From NCBI GenBank assembly GCA_025055755.1, contig JANWWF010000010.1, forward strand, positions 1-46,411: DNA of 46,411 bases. The letters run 5' to 3'. Shown piece by piece: positions 28,959 to 39,200 of the stretch. The notes beneath the pieces are model-generated. The model had not been told where the DNA came from and did not search any database. It saw only the letters and a program-made list of their open reading frames with translations. Made by a program: the position numbers and the translations under genes. Positions within the stretch are counted from its first letter, which is position 1. Every line of letters begins with the position of its first letter. The DNA comes from Candidatus Kapaibacterium sp. (lineage in GTDB: Bacteria; Bacteroidota; Ignavibacteria; Kapaibacteriales; NICIL-2).

Positions 28959-29951
28959 TTATCGAGCAAGCCAACCATGGTGTTTGTACCATTCTACGGT
29001 CATACTGATACCCTCTTCAAGGGAGATTTGCTGACGATACCCAAAATCGTCCCGCGCGCGAGCAGAAGAACAAACCCAGTAGCGCTGAATGATATCCCTG
29101 CCTTTATGGTAGTCTAGGACAGGGGCTTTCCCCTGAAGGTGCCCAATCCATCCGGATAACGCTGCCAGCGTAAGAACAAGAAAGTGGGGAACAACCACTG
29201 GTATAGCCTTGGATCCTATCACTGCAGCTGCCGTGAGACCAATCTGTTTCCATGTATAGAACTCATCACTGGAGATAAAATATGTTTTGCCGACAGCTGC
29301 TGGTGACTCGAGTGCATCTACGATCCCTCGCGCCAGATCGCGCACATGTATCAAGCTGACCCACTTAGGAGTCAGCCCAATGAGGGGAATAATTCCCCGA
29401 CGAACTGCCTTGAAAAATGGTAATGTTGCCTCGTCCCGCTCTCCATAGACCGCTGGAGGACGGATAATTGTAATCGGTAAGCGTTCACTGTAGCTACGGA
29501 CGGTATCTTCTGCTGCTTTCTTACTTATGCCATATGGTGTTATAGGATGAAGGGGGGATTCCTCCGTCAAAGGTGTATCGAGCGACGGAGCAGGGCCACA
29601 GACTGCCAAACTGCTGATATGGACAAATCGCACAAACGAGGATGGCGCAACGTGTGATGTTGCCTCCAGCATTCGGCGAGTGACCCCTTCGTTTCCCTCC
29701 ATGAATTCTGCCATATTTCGAGCAGCAATTACCCCGGCAGTGTGAATGACCGCATCGACACCAGTGAGAGCATACTCTAACGACTGCTGTTCACTAAAGG
29801 AGCATACCACACGCTCATAAGGTTTTCCATCAATCCAGCGAGTAGAGCTTGATGCACGGAGAAGACAGCGAACACGGTGACCACGGCGGTAGAGCTCATC
29901 GGCTATGTGACTGCCGATAAAACCGCTTGCCCCTGTTAATGCAACAACCAT
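28959..29951 (-). CDS. NAD-dependent epimerase/dehydratase (extended SDR)
   Basis: A 330-residue Rossmann-fold enzyme of the extended short-chain dehydrogenase family. The nucleotide-binding motif GASGFIGSH is at 7-15, catalytic Ser113/Ser114 in HISSLAV, and Tyr140/Lys144 in PYGISKKAAED. IIRPPAVYGERDE is the usual active-site segment of sugar or flavonoid reductase-like members. The family covers nucleotide-sugar epimerases, steroid-type dehydrogenases and reductases; substrate cannot be set. The next gene in the same direction is the OmpA-family gene after a 58-base gap. It is divergent from the sugar-nucleotide enzyme at 30083, which hints at sugar metabolism. Confidence 0.85.
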   Translation of the reverse strand: MVVALTGASGFIGSHIADELYRRGHRVRCLLRASSSTRWIDGKPYERVVCSFSEQQSLEYALTGVDAVIHTAGVIAARNMAEFMEGNEGVTRRMLEATSHVAPSSFVRFVHISSLAVCGPAPSLDTPLTEESPLHPITPYGISKKAAEDTVRSYSERLPITIIRPPAVYGERDEATLPFFKAVRRGIIPLIGLTPKWVSLIHVRDLARGIVDALESPAAVGKTYFISSDEFYTWKQIGLTAAAVIGSKAIPVVVPHFLVLTLAALSGWIGHLQGKAPVLDYHKGRDIIQRYWVCSSARARDDFGYRQQISLEEGISMTVEWYKHHGWLAR

Positions 29952-30082
29952 TGAGGATAGTTATGAGTGCTTGAACAACTCTTTCATGGACTGCGAAACT
30001 ATGGGGGAAGCATTGTATTGATGCGCAAGGGCAATGGTTGTCCTATATTGCGGCGTGTTCCATCTACTGGAGACGTCGCAAG

Positions 30083-32593
30083 ATGATTACGAAAGCAGTT
30101 ATTATGGCAGGTGGCTTTGGAACCCGTCTCCGCCCATTAACCATGGATCTGCCTAAACCTATGGTTCCCGTTGCAAATACACCGATGATGGAGCATATAG
30201 TCCGCCTGCTTAAAGCTCACGGCGTACGAGAGATTGTTGCAGTGCTGTATTTCTATCCAGAGGTGATAACATCATACTTTGGAGACGGGAGCAAATGGGG
30301 TGTACACATACAATATGTAACCGCTGATGCAGACTATGGTACAGCAGGCAGTGTTAAAAATGCTCAAGCTCTATTAGGAGAGGAAAGGACACTTGTTATC
30401 AGTGGCGATGTTCTTACCGACTTTGATTTATCTGCAGCTGCTTCTTTCCATCAGGAACGCAATGCGCAGGCAACACTCGTCTTGGCGCGTGCAGCAAATC
30501 CGCTGCCCTACGGAATTGTCATCACCGACGAGCATGGAAAGATAGAACGGTTTCTGGAAAAACCAAGTTGGGGTGAGGTATTCAGTGACACTATCAATAC
30601 TGGTATTTATATCTTGGAGCCATCGGTACTGGAGCTTATCCCCTCGGGAAAGGAATATGACTTCAGTAAGGATCTTTTTCCCCTTATGCTCCAGCAAGGG
30701 CGTGCGCTGTACGGTTATACCGCAAGGGGGTACTGGCGAGACATTGGGAACCTTAGTGAGTACCAACAAGCACACTACGATGTTCTTGCGGGTAACGTGC
30801 GCATCGAAATTGACGGGGAAAGAAAAGGGAACCTCTGGATTGGCAACAATTGCAACATTGGGCAAGGAGTCCAATTCCGAGGAACTGTCATCATTGGCGA
30901 TAACACAACAATTGCAGATAACGTGGTGATAGACAGCTGTATCATTGGCCGGCACTGTTCAATCGGATATGGTAGCCGTTTGGATCGAACTGTTCTTTGG
31001 GATAACGTGCACATTGGAGCATCTACAACTCTGGAAGCAGATGTCGTAGCCTCGGGCGTTGAAATTGGTAGTTATGTCTCCATACTGGAAAATGTGTTTA
31101 TCGCTCATCGCTGCCGCATCGCGGATTATGCGACGGTAGGACCAAACATTAAACTATGGCCTGATAAGTACGTCGAGCCACACGCAATTGTCCAGCGCTC
31201 AATGATCCAAGAGGAAAAATGGTCACGAGAGCTATTTACAGATGCGCGAATTACAGGGAGTTCCAATGTAGAAATGAATCCAGAATTTGCTGCACGTTTA
31301 GGGACAGCGATTGGGACTGCACTACCTGTTGGTGCTACTGTGATTGCATCACGGGATGCAGATCCAACTTCGCGAATGATTAAACGTGCGTTAGTTGCAG
31401 GACTATTGTCAGCAGGGGTATCAGTGGAAGACCTGCAAATGACGCCAATTCCACAGACGCGAATTGCAACACGTAGCCGGCAAGTTGCTGCTGGATTCCA
31501 CGTGCGTCGTTCGTTCCGCGATCCATCAATGACGGACGTCGTCCTTATTGGTAGTGACGGAAGGGATCTATCCGGAGAGTTAGCAAAAAAAATCGAGCGG
31601 TACTTTTTGGGGGAAGATATCCGCCGGGTTCCTTATGCCCGTGTTGGACAACTCCGCTATCCGGAGCGACAGCAAGAGACCTATGTGGCTGACTACTTAC
31701 GTGCACTCGACATTTCACTCATTGCGAGCCGTCGCTTCCGCATCCTGATAGACTACAGCTTCGGGATGGCTATCACGATCTTCCCAAGCATTCTTGGGAG
31801 TCTTGGCGCAACTGCTCTTGCACTCAACAGCTACATTGATCCCTATCGTGCCTCTGTAACAGCAGTAGATGAGGAAAATCGCCGAGAAATTTCAAATATC
31901 ATGCGCTCACTTGGTTATGAAATCGGATTCAAGATCGATCCAGGTGCAGAGCGTATAGCACTAATTGATGATCGCGGGTACTGGTTTTCCTCGATGCGGC
32001 TGCTAACAATCGTAACAAAGCTTTTTCTTGAGAGTAATCGCAACCAACCACCGTATGCAATCGCTGTTCCTGTTGAAGCTACCAGCGAAGTCGATATGAT
32101 TGCTCAAGAGTATGGGGTAGAAGTCATTCGCACAAAGAACTCCCATTCTGCCATGATGGAGGCAACACGCAATCCGCATGTCCGCTTTGTTGGGGGTACT
32201 CGGGGGGGCTTCATTTTCTCCGACTACAGTGTCGCTACCGATGGTTTATTTACTGTAGGGAAAATTCTCGAAATGTTAGCCCGAACTCGGTATCACTTAT
32301 CCGAACTCGATAGTATTCTCCCCAAACGGCATCAGGCACGACGAGAAGTGCATTGTCCTTGGCATAAGAAGGGAACAGTGATGCGATTGGCTATGGAGTG
32401 GAGTAATCAATTCCCTCGCCAATTAATCGATGGAGTTAAGGTATTTTTCCCTAGTGGGGAATCGGTATTGATAGTACCGCAATCTGGGCAAAGCTGGTTC
32501 AATATTGTTGCCGAAGCAGACACTCCTGAAACTGCCGATCGCCTTGCTACCGAGGTATTTGCGCTAATTGAAAAGTGGAAGACTTCTGCCTGA
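30083..32593 (+). CDS. Sugar-1-phosphate nucleotidyltransferase fused to a phosphomannomutase-like domain
   Basis: An 836-residue three-part protein. The N-terminal nucleotidyltransferase (about 1-230) has KAVIMAGGFGTRLRPLTMDL, VISGDVLTDFD and GYWRDIGNLSEY, typical of mannose- or glucose-1-phosphate nucleotidyltransferases. A left-handed beta-helix of hexapeptide repeats (about 255-370) follows. The rest (about 385-836) looks like phosphomannomutase but has altered loops: RRSFRDP around Ser477 instead of ASHNP, DPGAER (from residue 619) instead of DGDxDR, and GGTRGGF (from 704) instead of GGExSGH. GDP-mannose synthesis is the likely pathway. ATG 30083 is preferred over a TTG at 30038. Confidence 0.88.
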   Translation: MITKAVIMAGGFGTRLRPLTMDLPKPMVPVANTPMMEHIVRLLKAHGVREIVAVLYFYPEVITSYFGDGSKWGVHIQYVTADADYGTAGSVKNAQALLGEERTLVISGDVLTDFDLSAAASFHQERNAQATLVLARAANPLPYGIVITDEHGKIERFLEKPSWGEVFSDTINTGIYILEPSVLELIPSGKEYDFSKDLFPLMLQQGRALYGYTARGYWRDIGNLSEYQQAHYDVLAGNVRIEIDGERKGNLWIGNNCNIGQGVQFRGTVIIGDNTTIADNVVIDSCIIGRHCSIGYGSRLDRTVLWDNVHIGASTTLEADVVASGVEIGSYVSILENVFIAHRCRIADYATVGPNIKLWPDKYVEPHAIVQRSMIQEEKWSRELFTDARITGSSNVEMNPEFAARLGTAIGTALPVGATVIASRDADPTSRMIKRALVAGLLSAGVSVEDLQMTPIPQTRIATRSRQVAAGFHVRRSFRDPSMTDVVLIGSDGRDLSGELAKKIERYFLGEDIRRVPYARVGQLRYPERQQETYVADYLRALDISLIASRRFRILIDYSFGMAITIFPSILGSLGATALALNSYIDPYRASVTAVDEENRREISNIMRSLGYEIGFKIDPGAERIALIDDRGYWFSSMRLLTIVTKLFLESNRNQPPYAIAVPVEATSEVDMIAQEYGVEVIRTKNSHSAMMEATRNPHVRFVGGTRGGFIFSDYSVATDGLFTVGKILEMLARTRYHLSELDSILPKRHQARREVHCPWHKKGTVMRLAMEWSNQFPRQLIDGVKVFFPSGESVLIVPQSGQSWFNIVAEADTPETADRLATEVFALIEKWKTSA

Positions 32594-32673
32594 TATGTCT
32601 CTAATTTTGCGAAATCTTGCGCTTTTGTCTTAGAACTATTCCTGCTTGCCAACCAAGTGCCAAGTTCGATTGC

Positions 32674-33159
32674 ATGAATCTAAGTGATGTACTTTCTCCG
32701 GAGAAGATTCGTTTGCGTGTTGCAGTGCCAGATAAGCCGGCACTTCTTGACTATTTAGTTGATATCGTTGACCACAGTGGGGATCTTTTTGACCGAGATG
32801 CTGTCCGTCGTGCTGTCCGCGAACGAGAGGAACGTTTATCGACCGGGATCGGCCACGGCATAGCACTACCGCACGCCAAAACGGATGCAGTACGCACTAC
32901 CACTGCTGCTGTTGTTACATGTGCTCAGCCGATCGACTACGATGCATTAGATGGGAAACCTGTGGATATTGCGATCTTGATTTTAGGACGTACTGCTGAT
33001 GTCCGATCTCATCTGCAGCTTTTAGGCAAGCTCTCCCGCCTTATCAGCACAGATTCTCAACGCGAAGCATTCCGCCAGGCATTGCTCGACGCAAGCTCGC
33101 CAGAACAAGTGTATGCCTTCTTCTGTCAATTGAACGAAAATTTCTATGGGACGCAGTAA
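32674..33159 (+). CDS. PTS EIIA-like protein (EIIA-Fru/Ntr type)
   Basis: A 161-residue single-domain PTS EIIA of the mannitol/fructose/Ntr family. The phospho-acceptor is His67 in STGIGHGIALPHAKTD. Other family segments include LDYLVDIVDHSG near 25 and VDIAILILG near 105. No EIIB or EIIC gene is present nearby, so a regulatory EIIA-Ntr-like role is more likely than sugar uptake. ATG 32674 is used; a TTG at 32617 would add 19 residues unlike the family. Its 3' end overlaps hisS by 14 bases. Confidence 0.85.
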   Translation: MNLSDVLSPEKIRLRVAVPDKPALLDYLVDIVDHSGDLFDRDAVRRAVREREERLSTGIGHGIALPHAKTDAVRTTTAAVVTCAQPIDYDALDGKPVDIAILILGRTADVRSHLQLLGKLSRLISTDSQREAFRQALLDASSPEQVYAFFCQLNENFYGTQ

Positions 33160-34429
33160 TCAGTACCAGACTGTCAGAGGAACACGGGATATCTTGCCTG
33201 AGGAAATACACTATTGGCACCGTATAGAGACCACCGTCGCTGAGTGGATGCGGCGATATCAATACCAGGAAATACGCACCCCCATCATCGAAGTGGCTGA
33301 TCTGTTCTATCATGGGGTGGGGCAGGAAACCGACGCTATAGGCAAAGAGATGTATGTCTTTCCTGACCGCAGTGGGGAAATGCTTGCGCTGCGACCAGAA
33401 TTAACCGCGCCCATAGCTCGAGCAGTACACCAGCACAGCTTAGCTGCTCATCGTTCACTTCTTCGGCTGTGGTATTATGGACCATGCTTCCGTTACGAAC
33501 GACCGCAAAAAGGAAGGCAACGCCAATTTCATCAAGTTGGTGCTGAATGTATTGGCTCGTCTTCACCAGATGCTGATGTCGAAGTCATTGCTCTCGCATG
33601 GGATATCCTACGGGAACTCTGCGATACAACTACGCTTACAGTATCGGTCAATTCCCTCGGTACCAGAGAAGAGCAAGCCCGATACCGTTCTCAATTGGTT
33701 GAATATTTTTCGCAGTACCGAAACGATTTAAGCCCAATCTCGCAGCAACGCTTAACGACCAATCCACTCCGAATTTTAGACTCAAAAGATCCAACTGATC
33801 GTGCTATCATCTGCTCTGCACCCCATATAATCCCACTGCTGAGCGTACAAAGTAGAGCTCACTTCGACACCGTGCTGACATTACTCGATAGCCTTGGCAT
33901 ACCTGTAACAATCGATCCGCACCTGGTACGTGGGCTTGATTACTACACACACACCGTATTCGAATTTCGTTCAAATCTTCTAGGAGCACAGGATGCAGTC
34001 GGAGGAGGAGGACGATACGATAACCTAGTTGAAGCATTAGGCGGCCCGCCGCTACCAGGTGTTGGCTTTGGTATTGGTGTTGAGCGTCTGTTGCTTGCAA
34101 TGGATATACCCCCTGTCACCGAACAAAGTTGGCAGCCTGCTGTTTTTATCGCCGCCCCCGAGAACATGCGTGTATTTATGCACCACATCTCATCCGTATT
34201 ACGCAGAGCAGGAATAGCCACCGCCGTTGATTTAGAATTCCGCTCCCTAAAGGCACAGCTTCGTCTTGCTCATCGAATGCGGTATGCTGTGTGTCTCATT
34301 GTTTCTCCACCGCCGCATGGTGATAATACCGCTGTCATTAAGGACATGCGCTCTGGTGAGCAGGTTGCATTATCCCTGGAGGATTCCGATATCGTGTCGC
34401 ATGTGCAACGTCTGTTGAAACAGCAATGA
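33146..34429 (+). CDS. hisS: Histidyl-tRNA synthetase
   Basis: Class II aminoacyl-tRNA synthetase, 427 residues, charging tRNA-His. Motifs: TVRGTRDILPEE at the N terminus, motif 2 RLWYYGPCFRYERPQKGRQR, LRPELTAPIAR, the histidine-specific VRGLDYYTHTVFEF, and GGGGRYDNLVEALGG with motif 3 GVGFGIGVERLLLAM. A C-terminal anticodon-binding domain follows, with FRSLKAQLRLAHRM. It overlaps the EIIA gene by 14 bases and the next gene by 4 bases. Confidence 0.96.
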   Translation: MGRSNQYQTVRGTRDILPEEIHYWHRIETTVAEWMRRYQYQEIRTPIIEVADLFYHGVGQETDAIGKEMYVFPDRSGEMLALRPELTAPIARAVHQHSLAAHRSLLRLWYYGPCFRYERPQKGRQRQFHQVGAECIGSSSPDADVEVIALAWDILRELCDTTTLTVSVNSLGTREEQARYRSQLVEYFSQYRNDLSPISQQRLTTNPLRILDSKDPTDRAIICSAPHIIPLLSVQSRAHFDTVLTLLDSLGIPVTIDPHLVRGLDYYTHTVFEFRSNLLGAQDAVGGGGRYDNLVEALGGPPLPGVGFGIGVERLLLAMDIPPVTEQSWQPAVFIAAPENMRVFMHHISSVLRRAGIATAVDLEFRSLKAQLRLAHRMRYAVCLIVSPPPHGDNTAVIKDMRSGEQVALSLEDSDIVSHVQRLLKQQ

Positions 34430-34812
34430 GTGCACTGCCGCAATATCGCCTTACTATCCGCATGCTTGAGTATGCACCAGGGAAGAGGGAGCGATATACA
34501 CTTCGAGTGACCATTGAAACGATCCAAGAATTTTCTGCATTGCCGTATGATTTAGTAGTCGAACACAGTTGGAGTGGCTCTGTTCATACATTCAGAATAC
34601 GAGGATTAGCGATTCGGAATATGCTTCCCTCATCACCACGCGTGGCATCGTATGTCGAGGATTTTTCTGTAGAGCATGATGGTTCTCTTACTATCACGGT
34701 GATACGGGCCGACAGCGTTTTTTCTGTGCCGATATTGCTTCACCGTGGGAAAGTGCAACTTGGAGCATCACTCATACCAACCTTTATCGACGTTGAACTG
34801 AGCTCATCATAG
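34426..34812 (+). CDS. Protein of unknown function, coupled to hisS
   Basis: A 128-residue protein I do not recognise. The start ATG overlaps the hisS stop by 4 bases (ATGA), so it is probably translated by coupling, and the histidine kinase gene begins 30 bases after it. It has no signal peptide and no membrane helix. Alternating hydrophobic residues over most of its length (YRLTIRMLEY, YTLRVTIETI, YDLVVEHSW, SLTITVIRADSVFSVPILL) suggest an all-beta fold. No catalytic motif or cysteine is present. Codon use looks like that of the neighbours, so it is likely a real gene. Confidence 0.65.
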   Translation: MSALPQYRLTIRMLEYAPGKRERYTLRVTIETIQEFSALPYDLVVEHSWSGSVHTFRIRGLAIRNMLPSSPRVASYVEDFSVEHDGSLTITVIRADSVFSVPILLHRGKVQLGASLIPTFIDVELSSS

Positions 34813-34842
34813 GGAGCCAAACTAGGTGGTAAGTGGAATGCC

Positions 34843-36177
34843 ATGGTTACTTTTGTTAAGGGATTTACGAATCGGTTTCGTGCTATTTCAGATACATGGT
34901 CTGAATACCTAACTCAACTGCTTTGGCAAAAGCGATGGATTATTAACAGCATACTTGGAATTATTGCATTTGCTATCGTTTTAGGCAGCTTGATCTATAC
35001 CCAGCAGTTGGTTGCATCTCTCGTTTTGCGCGAGCAGCGCCTTGTCCGTTTTTATGCAGATATTCTCCAAAGTTTTGCATCCGCGAATTCAATCGAAAGT
35101 CTGTTTCTGCTTGACCGAGTGACACCAACTATAGACTTCCCCTGCATCATCACAGATTCAAGTGGTATCCCCCTGAAACCCTATGAGCAGTTCACTTTGA
35201 ATATCGATCTTGCACGTCTGGGGAGGAACTCTCAAGAGCATGCAGCCGCTCTTCGCCGCTTGACAATAGAAATGGCAAGTGAATATCCGCCTGTTGAAGT
35301 TCGCGATCCGAATGGTCGAGTTGTCAACTACATCTATTACACGAACTCCTGGGTTGTCAAGCGGCTACGAATACTCCCATATGTGGAGTTTACCATCGTG
35401 ACACTATTCGTTGCGGTAGGGTATTTTGCTCTTATGATGCAACGTCGTCGTGATGAGTCTTTGATATGGGTAGGAATGGCGAAGGAGACGGCCCATCAGC
35501 TGGGAACGCCAATATCGAGTATGCTCGGGTGGCTGGAGCTCCTTGAAGAGCATATTCGTAATGTTCAGTCAAGCCACCTGGAGACTCTCGGTGCAATAAT
35601 TGAAGAACTGCAACGAGACGTTGAACGGCTGCGCGGAATCGCTGACCGATTCTCTGCTATTGGTTCTACGCCACGCTTAGAACATACGCCACTTTGCAGC
35701 CTGATTGATAGAACTGTTGCATATATGCAGCGTCGCTTGCCGCGTCATGGCAAAACCATTACGATTGAGTGGGAATGCCGAGAACCGACCCTACACGTTC
35801 ATGCAAATCCAGAATTGCTTTCATGGGTTCTGGAAAATCTCATCAAGAATGCAGCAGAGGCCATAGAACACTCCAATGGTCTCATCCGTATTCGTGTTGC
35901 AAGCGTAGAGCGTTATCGCAGGCGTCCTCAGCGTCTTATTCGAATTACTGTAAGCGATACAGGAAAAGGGATGACGCCACGGATACGCCGTCGTGCATTT
36001 GTACCCGGTTACACAACGAAAGAGCGCGGTTGGGGTCTTGGATTAGCGCTCTCCAAACGTATCATTGAAGAATACCATCGCGGAAGGTTGTTTATTGCAT
36101 CTACAGCTGTGCAGCAGGGTACCACTATAGTAATAGAACTGCCAGTGGAGATCGACGTTGAAGAAAAGTCAGATTGA
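34843..36177 (+). CDS. Membrane sensor histidine kinase
   Basis: A 444-residue two-component sensor kinase. Membrane helices at about 33-53 and 178-198 flank a periplasmic sensor domain of about 125 residues without a recognised fold. The dimerization/phospho-acceptor box is KETAHQLGTPISSMLGWLEL with His218. The ATPase domain has ANPELLSWVLENLIKNAAEA (N box), VSDTGKGM (372-377) and GWGLGLALSKRIIEE (G box). There is no HAMP domain of normal length between helix 2 and His218. No response regulator is adjacent; the only one in the window is porX. Its 3' end faces the kgd gene. Confidence 0.92.
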   Translation: MVTFVKGFTNRFRAISDTWSEYLTQLLWQKRWIINSILGIIAFAIVLGSLIYTQQLVASLVLREQRLVRFYADILQSFASANSIESLFLLDRVTPTIDFPCIITDSSGIPLKPYEQFTLNIDLARLGRNSQEHAAALRRLTIEMASEYPPVEVRDPNGRVVNYIYYTNSWVVKRLRILPYVEFTIVTLFVAVGYFALMMQRRRDESLIWVGMAKETAHQLGTPISSMLGWLELLEEHIRNVQSSHLETLGAIIEELQRDVERLRGIADRFSAIGSTPRLEHTPLCSLIDRTVAYMQRRLPRHGKTITIEWECREPTLHVHANPELLSWVLENLIKNAAEAIEHSNGLIRIRVASVERYRRRPQRLIRITVSDTGKGMTPRIRRRAFVPGYTTKERGWGLGLALSKRIIEEYHRGRLFIASTAVQQGTTIVIELPVEIDVEEKSD

Positions 36178-36277
36178 GATTGACCAGGTTAGCATGTTAT
36201 ACAAGGTATATTATGTAAAATTCTTCTGTGCAATATAAAGCTGCTTTCATTTCCCCCTCCTTTTTCCTATTTCCCTA

Positions 36278-39200
36278 CTACATGCAGTCCAGCACTGGCT
36301 CCAACCGCCCGAATGCTTGAGACAATATTGCTTCTTGCTCTTGACCGTGTATAACAAACGATCCAGTTGCAGGGCTTGCAGCTGCAGGTCGTCCGGCATA
36401 ACATAGTACCTTCTTCTGACGCTTAAGAATAGGAATCAAATGCTGTAGCATGTACGACCACGCTCCCATATTCATTGGTTCTTCTTGAGCCCACACTAAC
36501 TCACGTGCGGTTTTGTATCGAGCAATTGTAGCTTCCAGTTGCTCAATATGGAGAGGATATAGTTGCTCAATGCGAATAATTGCAACATTCGTATCAAGAC
36601 CCATTGCTGTGCGCTTTGCTTGAAGCTCGTAGAAATACATCCCACTACAGAGGATGACACGCTCAACAGCTGAAGGATTCGAAATAGTTGTATCGTCAAT
36701 AATCGCGTGGAATTGTCCATTGCTTAACTCTTCAAGCGGCGAGGAAACTTTGCGCAAGTAACCTTTTGGCGTGAGTAATATTAGGGGTTTCCTCCATGGT
36801 GCATGTACCTGACGCCGTAATGCATGGAATAGCTGAGCTGGCGTTGTTAGGAAACACACAAACATGTTGTTTGATGCACAGAGCTGTAAGTACCGTTCCA
36901 GTCGTGCACTTGAATGCTCCGGTCCTTGACCGTCATAGCCATGAGGCAGGAGTAGGACAAGATTCGACACTTGTCCCCATTTCTCTTCCCCACTGGAGAT
37001 GAATTGATCGATGACAATTTGTGCACCATTTGCAAAATCGCCAAACTGTGCTTCCCACAGGGTCAGTCCTCGGGTTCGGATTGTACTGTACCCATACTCA
37101 AAGCCTAAGACAGCATATTCAGACAGTGGGCTGTTGAAGATATGAAAACGCTCTTGGTCAGCACTAATGTGGTTGAGGGGAATATAGGTCGCATCAGTTT
37201 CATAATCATGGAGCACCGCTTGACGGTGATTAAATGTTCCTCGCTCGGAATCTTGTCCACTGAGCCGCACTGGTTTCTTCTCAAGTAATAATGACCCAAA
37301 GGCCAATGCTTCTGCCATGCCCCATGACACAGGCGCTGTTGGATTAGAAATTTGCTGGCGCCGGCGTCTCAACTCTTCTCCTACCTTAGGATGAAGATTG
37401 AAACCGGATGGCACAGTGGTGATGCGTTCCCCGATGAATTGCAGAGTGGCTAATTCTACCCCTGTAGTCACAGGAATTAGCAAGTTAACCGTCGTACTCT
37501 GAATCTCCCCTCGTGTTATGATGTGTTGCTTTCGCCTATCGAATGCTTCGGATAGACGGTTGTAGTATTCCCGAGCGAGTTGTTCATCGAGCTCTTCAGT
37601 AAGCACTCCTTCAGAAAGGAGCTGCTGACGATAGACTTGTCGTACCGGTGGATGCTGACGTATAGCACGATAGAGTAAGGGCTGCGTTGCTGTTGGATCA
37701 TCCCCTTCGTTATGACCATACTTGCGATAGCAGTACAGATCGATGACAACATCGTCCCCAAATTGCTGACGATAACGAAAAGCAAACTCTGCTGCTGCAA
37801 TGCATGCTTCTGGTGAATCACCGTTGACGTGAAGAACTGGTACCTGCAAATACTTTGCGATTCCACTGGCATACGGCGTGGAGCGAGCATCCTCAGGAGA
37901 AGTTGTAAAACCAATTTGGTTATTGATGATAATGTGGATAGTCCCACCGGTCTGATAGCCGCGCAATCGCATTAGGTTTAGGGTTTCCTGCACAACGCCT
38001 TGACCAGCAAATGCTGCATCCCCGTGTACTAATATCGGAAGAACAGAGTTATATCGCCTGTCACCAGATTCATCGCACAAAGCACGAGCCATTCCTTCGA
38101 CCACCGGATTGACAGCTTCCAAGTGGCTGGGATTTGGAGCTAAGACTACTGATACAGGAGAGCCATCCTCTGCATGGTAGATTGCCTGGGAACCGAGGTG
38201 GTATTTGACATCCCCACTCCCTTGCACACTGTCTGGATCGAAAATCCCCTCGAATTCATTAAACAGTTTCTCTGGCTGTTTGCCCATGATATTAACCAGA
38301 ACGTTCAGCCGCCCACGGTGCGCCATGCCAAGAACAGCGGCATTGAGCCCTTCCTTCGAGGCGCATAGGAGCAAGTACTCCAACGTGGGAATAAATGACT
38401 CTCCACCTTCGATTGAGAATCGCTTCGCACCAACAAACTTTGTATTGATGAACGACTCGAGCATTTCTGCTTCGAGTAGCTTACGGTAGATCCGCAGGCG
38501 TTCTTCTTTGGTAAAGGTTCGTTGAAATTGGGTTGCTTCGACGTACTCTTGAATCCAGAATTTCTGCTCTGGTGACTGAATGTGCATGTATTCAATCCCG
38601 ATATGCCCGCAGTATGTTTTACGGAGCATACGCAGGATGTCTCGCAAGGGTGCACGTTTTATTCCACCTAAGCCACCTGTATCAAAGTGGCGATCAAGGT
38701 CCCAAACTGTAAGTCCATAGTAGGATAGCTGTAGCTCGGGATAGTGGAATGCTTCGTAGCCCAGTGGGTTGATATCTGCGCTGACATGACCCCGGACGCG
38801 ATAGGCGTTGATAAGCTTATTGACAAGGGTTTCCTTTTCCAGCTGCTCTTCTTTTTCCTGCGGCCCGAATGGATTAAGACGATTGTCTGCCGACCAGCGA
38901 TAGGGCTCAAAGGGGATTTTGAGTGCAGCAAAGATCTGGTCGTAGAAATTATCCTCTCCTTTGAGCAGGTGCTCTAAATATTGCAGAAATTCTCCCGATT
39001 CTGCACCTTGAATAATCCGATGGTCATATGTACTGGTTATTGTCATTACTTTGCTAATGGCAAGCGTCACTAGAGCATCGGGCATCACGGCGGAAAATTC
39101 AGCAGGATAGCCGATTGAGCCCGTGGCAATTATGAGTCCTTGCCCTTCCATCAGGCGGGGCATGGACATTACAGTGCCTATCATACCGGGGTTGGTAAGC

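Noticed and set aside
36178-36277. Possible terminator between the histidine kinase and kgd
   Set aside because: Only a 5-base TATAC/GTATA repeat with a 3-base loop is seen. It is too weak to call.
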